Program-made: the position numbers and the translations under genes
Shown: piece after piece, positions 16,317 to 25,612 of the stretch
Layout: every line of letters begins with the position of its first letter
How positions within the stretch are numbered: position 1 is the stretch's first letter
Origin: Paraburkholderia translucens
Lineage (GTDB): Bacteria; Pseudomonadota; Gammaproteobacteria; Burkholderiales; Burkholderiaceae
Assembly: GCF_020881035.1 (NCBI RefSeq)
Contig: NZ_JAJITC010000006.1
Span: 1-64,000 of the forward strand
DNA: 64,000 nt
Direction: 5' to 3'
Notes under the pieces: generated by a model
What the model saw: the letters and a program-made list of their open reading frames with translations, nothing else
Databases searched by the model: none
What the model was told of the DNA's origin: nothing

Positions 16317-17276
16317 ATGCACCGTTCCACCGACCGTTTCCTGCGCCGCCTTCTCTCCCGCGTCACGTTTGCGGCGCTGTGCGCCAGCCTCGCGCATGCC
16401 GCTCTCGCCGATACGACGCTGAAGGTCGGAGATCAGCAGTTGCAGACGCGCGGCATTCTGGAAGCCGCCGGGCAACTGAAGGACGTCCCCTACAAAATCG
16501 AATGGTTCAACTTCCCCGCCGCGCAACCACTCGGCGAAGCGCTCAATGCAGGCGCGATCGATGTCGGCGGACTCGGCGACGCACCGCTGATCTTCGCGTA
16601 CGCGGCGGGCGCCAAAGTCCGCGCGGTGGCCGCGACGCGTTCGACACCGCTCGACCTGGCGATCATCGTGCCCGAAACGTCGCCGATCAAATCCGCTGCC
16701 GATCTGAAGGGCAAACGCATCGCGACTACACGCGGCTCGATCGGCCACTACCTGGCCATCGCGACGCTGGAGCGCGCGGGGATCAAGCTGTCGGACGTGT
16801 CGCTGCGCTTCATGCAGCCCGCCGACGCCAAGGCCGCGCTCGCGTCGGGCAACGTCGACGCATGGTCCACGTGGGACCCGTATGTGGCGCTTGCCGAGCA
16901 GCGCGATCACGACCGCAGCATCGCGAACGGCGTCAATCTGACTTCCGGCTTGAGCTTCCAGGCCGCCACCGAATCTTCGATCAAGGCGAAGCAGGCGCAA
17001 ATCGCGGATTTTTTGAAGCGCGTCGCTGCGGGCCAGCGCTGGGCGCTCGCGCATCCGGATGAAGTGGCCGCGATGCAGTCGAAAGTCACGGGCTTGCCGC
17101 CCGAGGTGCTGAAGACCGTCTATCAACGCGCGCAACTGCACCCGGTCGCGATCGACGACGGTCTGATCGCCGAACAGCAAAAGACGGCCAACCTCTACGA
17201 ACGCGCGGACGTCATCAAAACGCATCTCGACGTCGCGCCGAGTTTCGATCGCCAGTTCCCGTTCGCCGCACAGTGA
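16317..17276 (+). CDS. Sulfonate-type ABC transporter substrate-binding protein (SsuA-like)
   Basis: A 319-residue periplasmic binding protein with a signal peptide (MHRSTDRFLRRLLSRVTFAA, cleavage after AHAALA). It has the SsuA/TauA core: LKVGDQQLQTRGILEAAG, FNFPAAQPLGEALNAGAIDV, GGLGDAPLIF, LKGKRIATTRGSIGHYLA and DAWSTWDPYVALAE. I chose the ATG at 16317, where the signal peptide begins; an earlier frame start at 16242 is not supported. It lies divergent from the LysR gene and 40 bases upstream of an acyl-CoA-dehydrogenase-like flavoprotein. No ATPase or permease is adjacent, so it probably feeds the transporter at 19.7-21.7 kb. Confidence 0.9.
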   Translation: MHRSTDRFLRRLLSRVTFAALCASLAHAALADTTLKVGDQQLQTRGILEAAGQLKDVPYKIEWFNFPAAQPLGEALNAGAIDVGGLGDAPLIFAYAAGAKVRAVAATRSTPLDLAIIVPETSPIKSAADLKGKRIATTRGSIGHYLAIATLERAGIKLSDVSLRFMQPADAKAALASGNVDAWSTWDPYVALAEQRDHDRSIANGVNLTSGLSFQAATESSIKAKQAQIADFLKRVAAGQRWALAHPDEVAAMQSKVTGLPPEVLKTVYQRAQLHPVAIDDGLIAEQQKTANLYERADVIKTHLDVAPSFDRQFPFAAQ

Positions 17277-17316
17277 TGCTCGCGCATCTCAGCCTGTTTT
17301 TCTAAGAGATTTGCTC

Positions 17317-18543
17317 ATGACCAGCCGTCATCCCGAACCCGCCCTGGCCGATGTCGAGCGCGACGCCGTTGCGCTCGACGCGCTCGCCGACCTCGACAGT
17401 CCCCGCGCCGACGCGTGGCTCGACGCGCTCACGCGCGACTTCGCGGATGGCGCGGCCGCGCTCGACGCCGGTCCCGGCTTCCCGCACGAGAACCTCGGGC
17501 GCCTGCGCCGCGCGGGCCTGTTGTCGCTGACGGTGCCGCGCGCACTCGGCGGCCGCGAAGCGACGCTCGCGCAAACGCTGAAGGTCGTGCGCGCGGTCGC
17601 GCGAGGCGAGCCGTCGACCGCGCTGATCCTCGTGATGCAATGCCTCTACCATTTGCGGTTGCAAGCCAATCCAAACTGGCCCGTCGAACTGAAAGAACGC
17701 ATTGCGCGCGACGCCGTCGAACGTGGCGCGCTGATCAATTCGCTGCGCGTCGAGCCCGAACTCGGTTCGCCCTCGCGCGGCGGTCTGCCCGCGACGCTCG
17801 GCAGGCGAGTAAATAACCACAAAGACGGCCAGCACGGCGAGCACTGGCTGCTGAACGGCCGCAAGCTCTATTCGACCGGTAGCCCAGGCCTCACGTGGCT
17901 GGCCGTGTGGGGACGTACCGACGAAGCATCGCCGCGCGTAGGCACATGGCTCGTGCATCGCGATACGCCGGGCGTGCGTTTCGGCGAACCCTGGAATCAC
18001 CTCGGCATGCGTGCGACGGGCAGTCATGAGGTCATCTTCGAGAACGTGCGGGTGCCGCTCGATCATGCTGTCGACTTGCAGGCGCCGCAGCACGCGAGCG
18101 GCATGGACCCCGTGACGAGCGTCTGGATGAACGTGCTGCTCCCCGCGATCTACGACGGCGTCGCGCGTGCCGCGCGCGACTGGTTCGTGCAATGGGCCGC
18201 GCAGCGCGTGCCGTCGGGACTCGACGCGCCGCTCTCCAGTCTCGAACGTTTTCAGCAGACAGCGGGCCGCATCGACGCATTGCTGTTCAACAACCACACC
18301 CTGCTCGATGCAGGCGCGGGAGGCCGGATCGGCGCGGCCGAGGCCCCGGCGATCAAGTACCTCGTCAGCAAGTACGCGATCGAAGCCGTTGGACTCGCCC
18401 TGGAGGCGAGCAGCAACCCGGGCCTGAGCCGCAATAACCCGCTGGAGCGTCACTATCGCGACGTTCTATGCGCGCGTATTCATACCCCGCAAGACGACAC
18501 CGTGCTGGGCAATCTTGGCCGCGCAGCGTTTGCTGCGCTCTGA
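17317..18543 (+). CDS. Acyl-CoA dehydrogenase-family flavoprotein (SfnB/DszC-like)
   Basis: A 408-residue member of the acyl-CoA dehydrogenase fold. It shows LRRAGLLSLTVPRALGG in the N-terminal domain, the beta domain (LNGRKLYSTGSPGLTWLAVW), LGMRATGSHEVIFENV and a C-terminal helical domain ending PLERHYRDVLCARIHTPQDD. The ERHYRD signature is usual in flavin monooxygenase-like members such as SfnB and DszC that act in sulfur assimilation, and lacks the ordinary acyl-CoA dehydrogenase Glu arrangement. The ATG at 17317 has AAGAGA upstream. Its place behind a sulfonate binding protein favours an organosulfur oxidation step using reduced flavin and O2. Confidence 0.87.
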   Translation: MTSRHPEPALADVERDAVALDALADLDSPRADAWLDALTRDFADGAAALDAGPGFPHENLGRLRRAGLLSLTVPRALGGREATLAQTLKVVRAVARGEPSTALILVMQCLYHLRLQANPNWPVELKERIARDAVERGALINSLRVEPELGSPSRGGLPATLGRRVNNHKDGQHGEHWLLNGRKLYSTGSPGLTWLAVWGRTDEASPRVGTWLVHRDTPGVRFGEPWNHLGMRATGSHEVIFENVRVPLDHAVDLQAPQHASGMDPVTSVWMNVLLPAIYDGVARAARDWFVQWAAQRVPSGLDAPLSSLERFQQTAGRIDALLFNNHTLLDAGAGGRIGAAEAPAIKYLVSKYAIEAVGLALEASSNPGLSRNNPLERHYRDVLCARIHTPQDDTVLGNLGRAAFAAL

Positions 18544-18660
18544 TTGCGCCCGCCGCATCGACACCCGCAAACGAAGACACGCTGGCCTCTGACCGCGATC
18601 TATTGCGTATAGTGCGTGCAGCGGTGGCGCGTCTTGAAGCCAACGCGCGGGCTGCTCAAG

Positions 18661-19695
18661 TCAGGCGAGCACGTCCGAAAATACGCGCGTCGCGAAGCGG
18701 TCCGAATCCGTGCCGTTGTTCAATACGCCAACCGATTTCAGATCGTCCGCATAAAGCGCGATCTCCTTCCTGAACGCATCGCCGACCGGATGGTGGTGGT
18801 CCGTATGGCTCCTGAGCATCGCCGTCAGTTGCTCGACGTTGGCCCCCGGTGCGTTCGGCGCGAAGATCGCTGCCGCCTGGACCGGATTGTTAGCGGTCCA
18901 CTCGGTGGCTTCGAGCAACGCCTGGGTCAACGCCTGAGCGGTCGCACGGTCCTTGCGGACCAGTGAGCCGCGCACGCCCAGCACGCAGCACACGCGGTTC
19001 GCGTACTCGCCGCACAGGTTGTTCGACACCTCCTGCAAATGATCGCCCTCACGCAGCGTCCAGATGGTCGGGTCGCCGTCGGCGATCGCCTGCACCTCGC
19101 CCTTCTTGAGCGCCTCGCCGAGCAGCGGCGCCGGATACTGGCGCCAGCGCACGTCGTTGTCGGGATCGACGCCGATCTTCTTCAGCGTGATCGCGAAAAA
19201 ATTCTTCGCCGGGCTCGCCATGTCGCTCACACCCACCGTGCGGCCCTTGAGTCCTTGAAGATCGACGATACCCGACGCCTTCGTTGCAAGCAGCCGCATG
19301 CAACCACCGTGAATACCGGCCGTCAGCTTGACGTCGAAGCCCTGCTCCAGCGGCTTGATCCAGCGCAGCGCCATGCCGACGCCCGCATCCGATTTGCCGG
19401 TCGCAATCGCTTCGAGCAGCTGGTCCGTCGAACCCGCGAAGTTGACCAGCTCGACCTGCAAGCCATGCTTGCGGAAAAAGCCCTGCTTCTCCGCGACCGG
19501 CACCGGCGCCGTGCAGATCGCCGACGCGTTCCATGAGAGTTTGAGCGGCTTCAGCGCTTCGTCGGCCGATGCGCGCGCGCCCGGCAACCCGAACGTCGCG
19601 CCGCCTAGCGCAGCTGCGCCAGCGGCCCACGCGGTATTGCGCAGCCACACGCGGCGCGCGGCATTAGATGGTTGATTGTCGTTGTTATGGTTCAT
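18661..19695 (-). CDS. ABC transporter substrate-binding protein (sulfonate/nitrate/taurine type)
   Basis: A 344-residue binding protein of the NMT1/SsuA family. It opens with an Arg-containing signal peptide (RRVWLRNTAWAAGAAALGG) that could use Tat or Sec. The mature part has GFFRKHGLQVELVNFAGSTD, LEAIATGKSDAGVGMALRWI, LKGRTVGVSDMASPAKNFFA and GEVQAIADGDPTIWTL. AGGAAAG precedes the ATG. It is followed downstream on the same strand... reading upstream to downstream the order is permease, ATPase, then this gene, so it is the last gene of that transport operon. The many Cys residues in the middle (NNLCGEYANRVCCVLGVRG) are unusual for the family. Confidence 0.9.
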   Translation of the reverse strand: MNHNNDNQPSNAARRVWLRNTAWAAGAAALGGATFGLPGARASADEALKPLKLSWNASAICTAPVPVAEKQGFFRKHGLQVELVNFAGSTDQLLEAIATGKSDAGVGMALRWIKPLEQGFDVKLTAGIHGGCMRLLATKASGIVDLQGLKGRTVGVSDMASPAKNFFAITLKKIGVDPDNDVRWRQYPAPLLGEALKKGEVQAIADGDPTIWTLREGDHLQEVSNNLCGEYANRVCCVLGVRGSLVRKDRATAQALTQALLEATEWTANNPVQAAAIFAPNAPGANVEQLTAMLRSHTDHHHPVGDAFRKEIALYADDLKSVGVLNNGTDSDRFATRVFSDVLA

Positions 19696-19749
19696 TGCGT
19701 TGCTTTCCTGTGCTTGAGTAGATGGTTCGTGGCCGCGTCTTCGCGCGGC

Positions 19750-20586
19750 CTACGTTTCGAGGCCCAGCAGCCCCAGTACATCGCGGCGCAACGACACCAG
19801 CGCGGGATCGTCGCGATGACGCGGATACGGCGCGTCGTTGCGAACTTCGGCGACGATGTGCGCCGGCCGTTCGCTCAGAACGATCACGCGGTTGGCGACG
19901 TACAGCGCCTCTTCGACGTCGTGCGTGACGAGCAGCACGGAGAAGCCTTCGGCCTGCCAGAGCCGCACGAGTTCGGCCTGCATGCGGATGCGCGTCAGCG
20001 AATCGAGCTTGCCGAACGGTTCGTCGAGTACCAGCAGGCGCGGGTTATTGACCAGCGCGCGGGCGAGAGCAGCGCGCTGCGCCATGCCGCCCGACAGTTG
20101 ATGCGGAAAGGCATTCGCGAAAGCCGACAGGCCGACCATCTGCAGCGCGGCGTCGATACGTTCGGCAACCTCGCGCTTCGCCTCATCGCCACGCGTTTTG
20201 CGTTGCGCTTGCGGGCCGAGACCGACGTTGTCGCGCACCGTGCGCCACGGAAACAGCGTCGGGTCCTGAAACACGACGACGCGCGACGGATCGGGACCGG
20301 CAACCGCTTCGCCGTCCGCGCGAATCTCGCCGCGCGCGGGCGAATCGAGACCCGCAACGAGCCTGAGCAACGTCGATTTACCGCAGCCGCTTGCGCCGAG
20401 CAGGGCGACGAACTCACCGGGTTCGACCGTGAGGCTGATCTTGTCGAGAACGGGCAGTGTCTCACCGCGCAACGCGAACTGATGGCTGACGTCGCGCACG
20501 TCGATGCGAGTGCCCCGCGGTTCGCGAGCGGCCGGCGCCTGCGAAAACGACTCGGAAAACGATTGGGAAATCGAAGCGGCTACCAT
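19750..20586 (-). CDS. ABC transporter ATP-binding protein (SsuB-like)
   Basis: A 278-residue ATPase. It has Walker A GASGCGKST near residue 64, a Q loop (VFQDPTLFPWRTVRDNVGLG), the signature LSGGMAQRAALARAL, Walker B LLVLDEPFGKLD and the switch His in LVTHDVEEALYVANR. This sequence is typical of the nitrate/sulfonate/taurine subfamily. The ATG at 20586 overlaps the permease stop by 7 bases; the longer open frame reaching 21318 runs through the permease gene and is not supported. It powers import with the adjacent permease and one or both binding proteins. Confidence 0.93.
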   Translation of the reverse strand: MVAASISQSFSESFSQAPAAREPRGTRIDVRDVSHQFALRGETLPVLDKISLTVEPGEFVALLGASGCGKSTLLRLVAGLDSPARGEIRADGEAVAGPDPSRVVVFQDPTLFPWRTVRDNVGLGPQAQRKTRGDEAKREVAERIDAALQMVGLSAFANAFPHQLSGGMAQRAALARALVNNPRLLVLDEPFGKLDSLTRIRMQAELVRLWQAEGFSVLLVTHDVEEALYVANRVIVLSERPAHIVAEVRNDAPYPRHRDDPALVSLRRDVLGLLGLET

Positions 20587-21680
20587 TTCAGCAATCCTTT
20601 TTGCCATGCCAGCAGACGGTCGCGCACGCGAAACAGCAGCGTGATGAGCCCTGAGCACATCAGCGCCATCACGAGCAGCGCGGCATACATATTCGAATAG
20701 GCAGCCCAGCCTTGCGCCCATTGCAGGTACCAGCCGAGCCCCGCTTTCACGCCCATCATCTCCGCGACGATCAACACCGCGAACGACGCACCCAGGCCCA
20801 TGAACAGACCGACGAAAACCGAAGGCAATGCAGCGGGGATCGCGACGCGCAGAATCAGGAACGACGGCCGGGCGCCTAGCGTGCGGGCCACGTCGTAGTA
20901 AGCGGAGCTCACGCTCGCCACACCCGACCACGTGAGCACCGCGACCGGAAAGGCCGCCGCCAGCGCGATCAAAAACACGCTGGCGCTGAAGCTCGAGGGG
21001 AAAAAGAAGAATGCGAGCGGCAGCCAGGCGGTCGCGGGCAGCGGACCCACGAGGCGCAGGATCGGATGGAGCCAGTAGCCCACCGCTTTGGACCAGCCGA
21101 TGCTGACGCCGATCGCGAAGCCCGTCAATGCGCCGCACACGTACCCATACGCGAGCAGCACGAACGAATGCACGACACTCGACGCGAGTCTCGGCAGATC
21201 GTCCGCAAACACCGCGAGCAACGCCTGTGGCGGTGCGAAGAATGGGCGCGGCAGCCATTCGAGCTGCGCGGTGACCACTTCCCATGCCGTCAGTCCGACG
21301 GCCAACGCGAGCAGCCACGGCGTCGCGTCAAGCCATGCCTGCACGCGCAGTCGCTTCGCGCTGCCTGTGTTCGTCGATGCGTGCGCGCGCCAGCCGGCCG
21401 CTCCGATGGCCGCCGACAACAGTGCGAACACGAGCTTGAGGAGCAGCAGTTCCCGCGTGTACGGCCAGTCGTCGAGCGCGGGCCACCACTGCGTGATCGC
21501 CGCGCCGCCGAGCCATCCAAGCGCGGCGAGCCCGGACACGATCAGCTTCGGATCGTGGCGCGCGGCGCTTGCATCGTTGGCCGCAAAATCGGCGCGAGGC
21601 GCTGCGGCGAACGGTCTGGCAGCGAGTGCGCGCAGCACGCGTCGCCGCGTGGAAAGAGACGTTGGAACGGAAGCGGTCAT
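20580..21680 (-). CDS. ABC transporter permease (SsuC-like)
   Basis: A 366-residue membrane protein. The N-terminal region has extra hydrophobic segments (residues about 45-100) ahead of the normal six-helix permease core, making it longer than the usual 250-280 residues. The core begins near LLALAVGLTAWEVVTAQL and has the EAA-type loop YYDVARTLGARPSFLILRVA IPAALPSVFVGL. GAGGG lies upstream of the ATG. It is the first gene of the minus-strand transport operon, whose promoter must lie in 21681-21790 where the second copy of the 41-bp element sits. Confidence 0.92.
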   Translation of the reverse strand: MTASVPTSLSTRRRVLRALAARPFAAAPRADFAANDASAARHDPKLIVSGLAALGWLGGAAITQWWPALDDWPYTRELLLLKLVFALLSAAIGAAGWRAHASTNTGSAKRLRVQAWLDATPWLLALAVGLTAWEVVTAQLEWLPRPFFAPPQALLAVFADDLPRLASSVVHSFVLLAYGYVCGALTGFAIGVSIGWSKAVGYWLHPILRLVGPLPATAWLPLAFFFFPSSFSASVFLIALAAAFPVAVLTWSGVASVSSAYYDVARTLGARPSFLILRVAIPAALPSVFVGLFMGLGASFAVLIVAEMMGVKAGLGWYLQWAQGWAAYSNMYAALLVMALMCSGLITLLFRVRDRLLAWQKGLLKW

Positions 21681-21746
21681 AGGCCCTCGCTGAAGATGTC
21701 CAGCACAGCGTAGCGACGAAGGACCCGCGTGAGAATTATTCTATTT

Positions 21747-21787
21747 CGATATGTTTATATTTATTCAATATTTATGTTTCGCATGAC
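21747..21787 (+). promoter_or_regulatory. AT-rich 41-bp element, copy 2, upstream of the permease operon
   Basis: Starts CGATATGTTTAT and ends GCATGAC, matching the element at 11398-11438. It lies 67 bases from the permease start, in the 398-bp gap between that operon and aqpZ. Its orientation relative to the regulated gene is opposite to copy 1, as allowed for a roughly symmetric operator. The rest of the gap (21788-22078) contains no gene I can support. Confidence 0.5.
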
Positions 21788-22078
21788 ATTAACGCCGTTC
21801 GCTCTTTGGATAGAGGCTCGACCGGGATTCGTGAAACTCTCGCCAATCAATGCGTAATGCATTGATCGGAAATAAAAACGTAATGTCGCCGCGGGTGCCG
21901 TTGTCGGTCGAATACGACGCCTCGCAAAGACGAAACCGGGGCTGGTTCGTACAAACCCGATGCAGACGTCAAGCACATGCACTACGCTGGCAATGCAAGG
22001 GTCATGAGCCGCGTCCTTCACGTTGGGTTCCGCCCGGACGCGCTGCGTCTTTTCTTTCTTCGATGGGAGATCTAGCCG

Positions 22079-22777
22079 ATGAACATGCGAAAGCGTCTTA
22101 CCGCCGAGTTATTTGGCACGTTCTGGCTCGTATTTGGGGGTTGCGGGAGCGCCGTGTTGGCAGCAGCGTTCCCGACGCTTGGTATCGGGTTCGTCGGTGT
22201 TGCGCTTGCCTTCGGTCTGACGGTGCTGACCATGGCCTACGCTGTCGGCCATATCTCCGGTGGACACTTCAATCCTGCGGTGACGCTGGGGCTATATGCC
22301 GGTGGACGGGTTCCAGCGAAGGATGTCGTGCCATACATCGCTGCTCAGTTTATTGGAGGCATCGCCGCAGGTGCCGTGCTGTATTTCATTGCCAGTGGAA
22401 AACCGGGCTTTGACGCGAGCGCAGGCTTTGCCTCGAACGGCTATGGCGAACACTCGCCTGGTGGCTACTCGCTGCAAGCGGCAATCGTCGCCGAGTTCGT
22501 GCTCACCGCGTTCTTTCTCATAGTGATTCATGGCGCCACCGACAGGCGCGCACCCGCCGGCTTTGGCCCGCTGGCTATCGGACTTGCATTGACGCTGATA
22601 CATCTGATCAGCATTCCGGTCACGAACACGTCCGTGAATCCCGCTCGCAGTACCGGGGTTGCCCTGTTTCAAGGCGGCTGGGCTATCCAGCAACTGTGGC
22701 TGTTCTGGCTCGTCCCGTTGATTGGCGGCGCTGCCGGCGGGCTGGTGTATCGCCATCTGCTCGACTCCAAGGACTGA
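22079..22777 (+). CDS. aqpZ: Aquaporin Z
   Basis: A 232-residue six-helix major intrinsic protein. Both NPA boxes are present, [13 protein letters not shown] and [14 protein letters not shown], and the N-terminus [20 protein letters not shown] is nearly diagnostic for AqpZ. The selectivity-filter Arg after the second NPA (NPARS) and the aromatic/His positions fit a water-specific channel. GGGAG lies upstream of the ATG at 22079; a second ATG two codons in is possible. It is a single-gene unit. Confidence 0.95.
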   Translation: MNMRKRLTAELFGTFWLVFGGCGSAVLAAAFPTLGIGFVGVALAFGLTVLTMAYAVGHISGGHFNPAVTLGLYAGGRVPAKDVVPYIAAQFIGGIAAGAVLYFIASGKPGFDASAGFASNGYGEHSPGGYSLQAAIVAEFVLTAFFLIVIHGATDRRAPAGFGPLAIGLALTLIHLISIPVTNTSVNPARSTGVALFQGGWAIQQLWLFWLVPLIGGAAGGLVYRHLLDSKD

Positions 22778-23087
22778 TGTCAGGCGGCACATCGGCGCTG
22801 GGACATACCCGACAGGGCAGTGGGCCTTGACGTATGGCAACTTTTCGCTGAACTCGAGTGGCGAATTGCCAGTCTTGACGGTTGCGCGGTCGTGATCCCG
22901 CCGCTAGGGCCTCTCTGCGCAAAAGAATTCGCGGAACAATTGTCAATGTCCGCAGATGACAGGCAGAATGGGCAACAATCCGACCGCAACGTTGTCGCGG
23001 GTCGTTCGACAACCCGGGCCGCTCCGTGACAGGCCTGTTCGCGCGGCCACGCAGGGATGATGGGCGCGAGTCTCAGGAGTGGATCCG
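22778..23087. other. 310-bp intergenic region
   Basis: Between aqpZ and the ligase fusion gene. No coding frame with family resemblance, no clear terminator hairpin with T-run, and no repeat was found. The promoter of the fusion gene is expected here; CAGGAG at 23074-23079 is its ribosome site. Confidence 0.4.
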
Positions 23088-25496
23088 ATGCGCATCAAGC
23101 AACTACCAGACACTATCTCTATCCTGGCTGTCGTGTTGTCGCCGGCCCTCATGCTTTCGGTACGAGGGGGCACGGGCTACTGTTTCTTCGTTGTTTTCGT
23201 GCTCGCTCTGGCTCACCTGTGCAAAGCCGCCAACCGGCGCCGCGCGGCAGCGCTGTTTCGCGAGCATTGGCTGTTCGTCCTCGGCCTGGCCGCGATGCCG
23301 GCCGTCATCCTGCTCCAGATTGCGGTTTTTCGAAGCGGCACCTTCCCATCGCTTGATCCATTCCTTCGGCTGGTTCTCGCAGTGCCGATTTTTTTCTATC
23401 TGGCATCGCTACCGTCGCGGCAACTGCGCCTCGTGCAATGGGGTTTTGTGGCGGGCGCGCTGAGCGCCGGTTTATGGGCCATCTACGCGTGCTTTCATCC
23501 GGAAATCGCGATCCATCTCGGTCGGCTCGGCAATTCATTTACCAACCCGATCCCTTTCGGCGATACAGCATTGCTGCTTGGTTTTCTGTCGATTGTGCCG
23601 GTTACGATGGGCGGCCGCATGCGCGTAGCTGAGACCGCGATCAGGGTCATGGCATTTCTGCTCGGTGGCTATGCGTCGTATCTGTCGGGCTCGCGCGGCG
23701 GCTGGATAGCGCTCCCCCTATTCGTTTGGACAGCCGTCGGTGGCTTGCACCGGCTGAACAGCAGGCGGGCGCGCATTGCGTTGGGCTGTGCGATCGCGGC
23801 ATTTTTCGTGGCGCTGGCATCTACCAGCATTGTCGCCCAGCGGGTCGACGCCGTCGTGTCCGACGCCAGAAGGTTGCAGCAAGGCGAGATCGATACTTCG
23901 CTTGGCCTGCGCCTTGAACTGTGGCGCGCATCCGCGCTTCTCTACCTGCGCAATCCGGCGTTCGGCGTGGGACGCGGGCGTCTGGAAGAGGCGCTAAACG
24001 GACTTGCGGAACGTGGTGAAGCGCCCCGAGCGATCGTCAACGCGGGCGCACATAGCGAGTTTTTTTCCGCCCTTTCCCAGACGGGAACGGCCGGAGTGGC
24101 TGCACTACTGCTTCTGTACGTCGGGACCTTCACACCATTCTGGCGGAACAGACTCAGCGCGGATCGCGAAATCGCGACGGCGTCGTACCAGGGACTCGCT
24201 GTGGTCGGCGGTACGGTCATCTTCGGATTGACGATCGACGCGTTGACGCTCGTGATGAGCGCGGCTTTTTTTGGTCTGAATGTTGCCACGCTGCTTGCGT
24301 GGATCGAGGCGCGCAAGCGTGAAACCGGTGAGATGGGAACGACGCGACCGCCGATGTCGGAGAGGTCTCCACGAACGGTTCTTGTGGTCTGCACCCGTCG
24401 CATAGGCGATGTGTTGCTGGTGACGCCGCTTGTCCGGTCGCTGAAGGCCCAATGGCCTGAGGCCGACATCGACGTGCTCGTACTTCGAGGAACGGAGGGG
24501 GCCCTCGAGCACAACCCGGACCTGCGCCGTGTCATCGTCGAGGCGCCGCGTGCCCCGCTACGCGCGCGACTCGTCAGCGCGGCAAGGATGTGGCGGCGTT
24601 ACGATCTTGGCTGTGCGGCGGTGAGCTCCGATCGCGCACTGATTTATGCATGGGCTGCCGGCCGCACGAGGATCGGGCTAGTCGACGCCGAGCATGTAAA
24701 GTGGTTCGCCCGCGCCATGCTTCATCGTTTCGCGCTTGACAGGCAGCTTGATGCACACGTCGTATCGAGCACGCTCGAATTGGCGCGACTGGTCGGCGTG
24801 ACTCCGCGCGCCAAAGTGGTCCCGCCGGGCATCGGCTCCGACCCGGAACGCAGAGCCCGGTTCGCAGCGCAGTTCGACGGGCTGCTCGCCGCGAGGCAGG
24901 GGCAACCATTCGTTGTGCTGCACCCGCATTCGATGTTCACGTATAAACAATGGACAATCGGTAACTGGGTGGCAACGATTCGCTGGCTGCGCGCGCAAGG
25001 CTTTGCCGTCGTGTTGAGTGGAGGCCCGGAGCAAACCGAGCGCGAGTACGCCGCACAGATTGTTGCGGCGGCCGGCGAACAGGTTTTGAATCTTGTCGGT
25101 ATGCTGACGCTCGGCGAAACGGCGGAAGTGATCCGGCGTGCGAAACTCTTCATCGGTCCCGACACGAGTGTCACGCACATTGCCGCCGCATGCGGCACGC
25201 CGACAATCGCGCTGTTCGGTCCGTCCGACCCTGTTCGCTGGGGGCCGTGGCCAAGCGACTGGCCATTGGTTGCAACGCCATGGGCTCGACGCGGCTCAAA
25301 CCGGCAAGGCAATGTATACCTGCTGCAAGGAATGAAAGCGTGCGTTCCTTGCCGGCGGGAGGGGTGCGACGATCATAGGCAAAGCACAAGCGATTGTTTG
25401 ACCGAACTGCCGGCAAGCCGCGTAATTGCCGTCGCGACACAAATGCTTGGTATGCCGGAGACGATACCGACTCAGATAGTCAGCTTTAACCGGTAG
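23088..25496 (+). CDS. O-antigen ligase (Wzy/WaaL) fused to a GT9 heptosyltransferase-type glycosyltransferase
   Basis: An uninterrupted 802-residue protein. Residues about 1-410 have ten or more membrane helices and the Wzy_C/WaaL signature: LSGSRGGWIALPLFVW, then a periplasmic loop with NPAFGVGRGRLEEAL and AGAHSEFFSALSQTGTAG (the H-S-E region of the family). After a linker near 410-428, a cytosolic GT9 domain follows: VLVVCTRRIGDVLLVTPLVR, VLHPHSMFTYKQW, KLFIGPDTSVTHIAAACGTP and ALFGPSDPVRWGPW. CAGGAG sits 8 bases before the ATG at 23088. Ligases join or polymerise O units in the periplasm, while GT9 enzymes add heptose or related sugars to lipid A-core in the cytoplasm. The two are normally separate genes. 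A GNAT-type protein follows. Confidence 0.9.
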   Translation: MRIKQLPDTISILAVVLSPALMLSVRGGTGYCFFVVFVLALAHLCKAANRRRAAALFREHWLFVLGLAAMPAVILLQIAVFRSGTFPSLDPFLRLVLAVPIFFYLASLPSRQLRLVQWGFVAGALSAGLWAIYACFHPEIAIHLGRLGNSFTNPIPFGDTALLLGFLSIVPVTMGGRMRVAETAIRVMAFLLGGYASYLSGSRGGWIALPLFVWTAVGGLHRLNSRRARIALGCAIAAFFVALASTSIVAQRVDAVVSDARRLQQGEIDTSLGLRLELWRASALLYLRNPAFGVGRGRLEEALNGLAERGEAPRAIVNAGAHSEFFSALSQTGTAGVAALLLLYVGTFTPFWRNRLSADREIATASYQGLAVVGGTVIFGLTIDALTLVMSAAFFGLNVATLLAWIEARKRETGEMGTTRPPMSERSPRTVLVVCTRRIGDVLLVTPLVRSLKAQWPEADIDVLVLRGTEGALEHNPDLRRVIVEAPRAPLRARLVSAARMWRRYDLGCAAVSSDRALIYAWAAGRTRIGLVDAEHVKWFARAMLHRFALDRQLDAHVVSSTLELARLVGVTPRAKVVPPGIGSDPERRARFAAQFDGLLAARQGQPFVVLHPHSMFTYKQWTIGNWVATIRWLRAQGFAVVLSGGPEQTEREYAAQIVAAAGEQVLNLVGMLTLGETAEVIRRAKLFIGPDTSVTHIAAACGTPTIALFGPSDPVRWGPWPSDWPLVATPWARRGSNRQGNVYLLQGMKACVPCRREGCDDHRQSTSDCLTELPASRVIAVATQMLGMPETIPTQIVSFNR

Positions 25497-25612
25497 CGTG
25501 GCTTTGACAGGTTCGGCCAGGATCGGGAAATGACGCTTCGCCCTGGATAGGATTGCAGGGACGCAAGTTGTGGCATCCAATCGAGTCTGCCGGTCATCCT
25601 CGCCCGTTCGCG

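Noticed and set aside
19750..21318. Long ATPase gene running into the permease
   Set aside because: Residues before 20586 have no ATPase similarity and overlap a real permease gene; the ATG at 20586 gives normal length.
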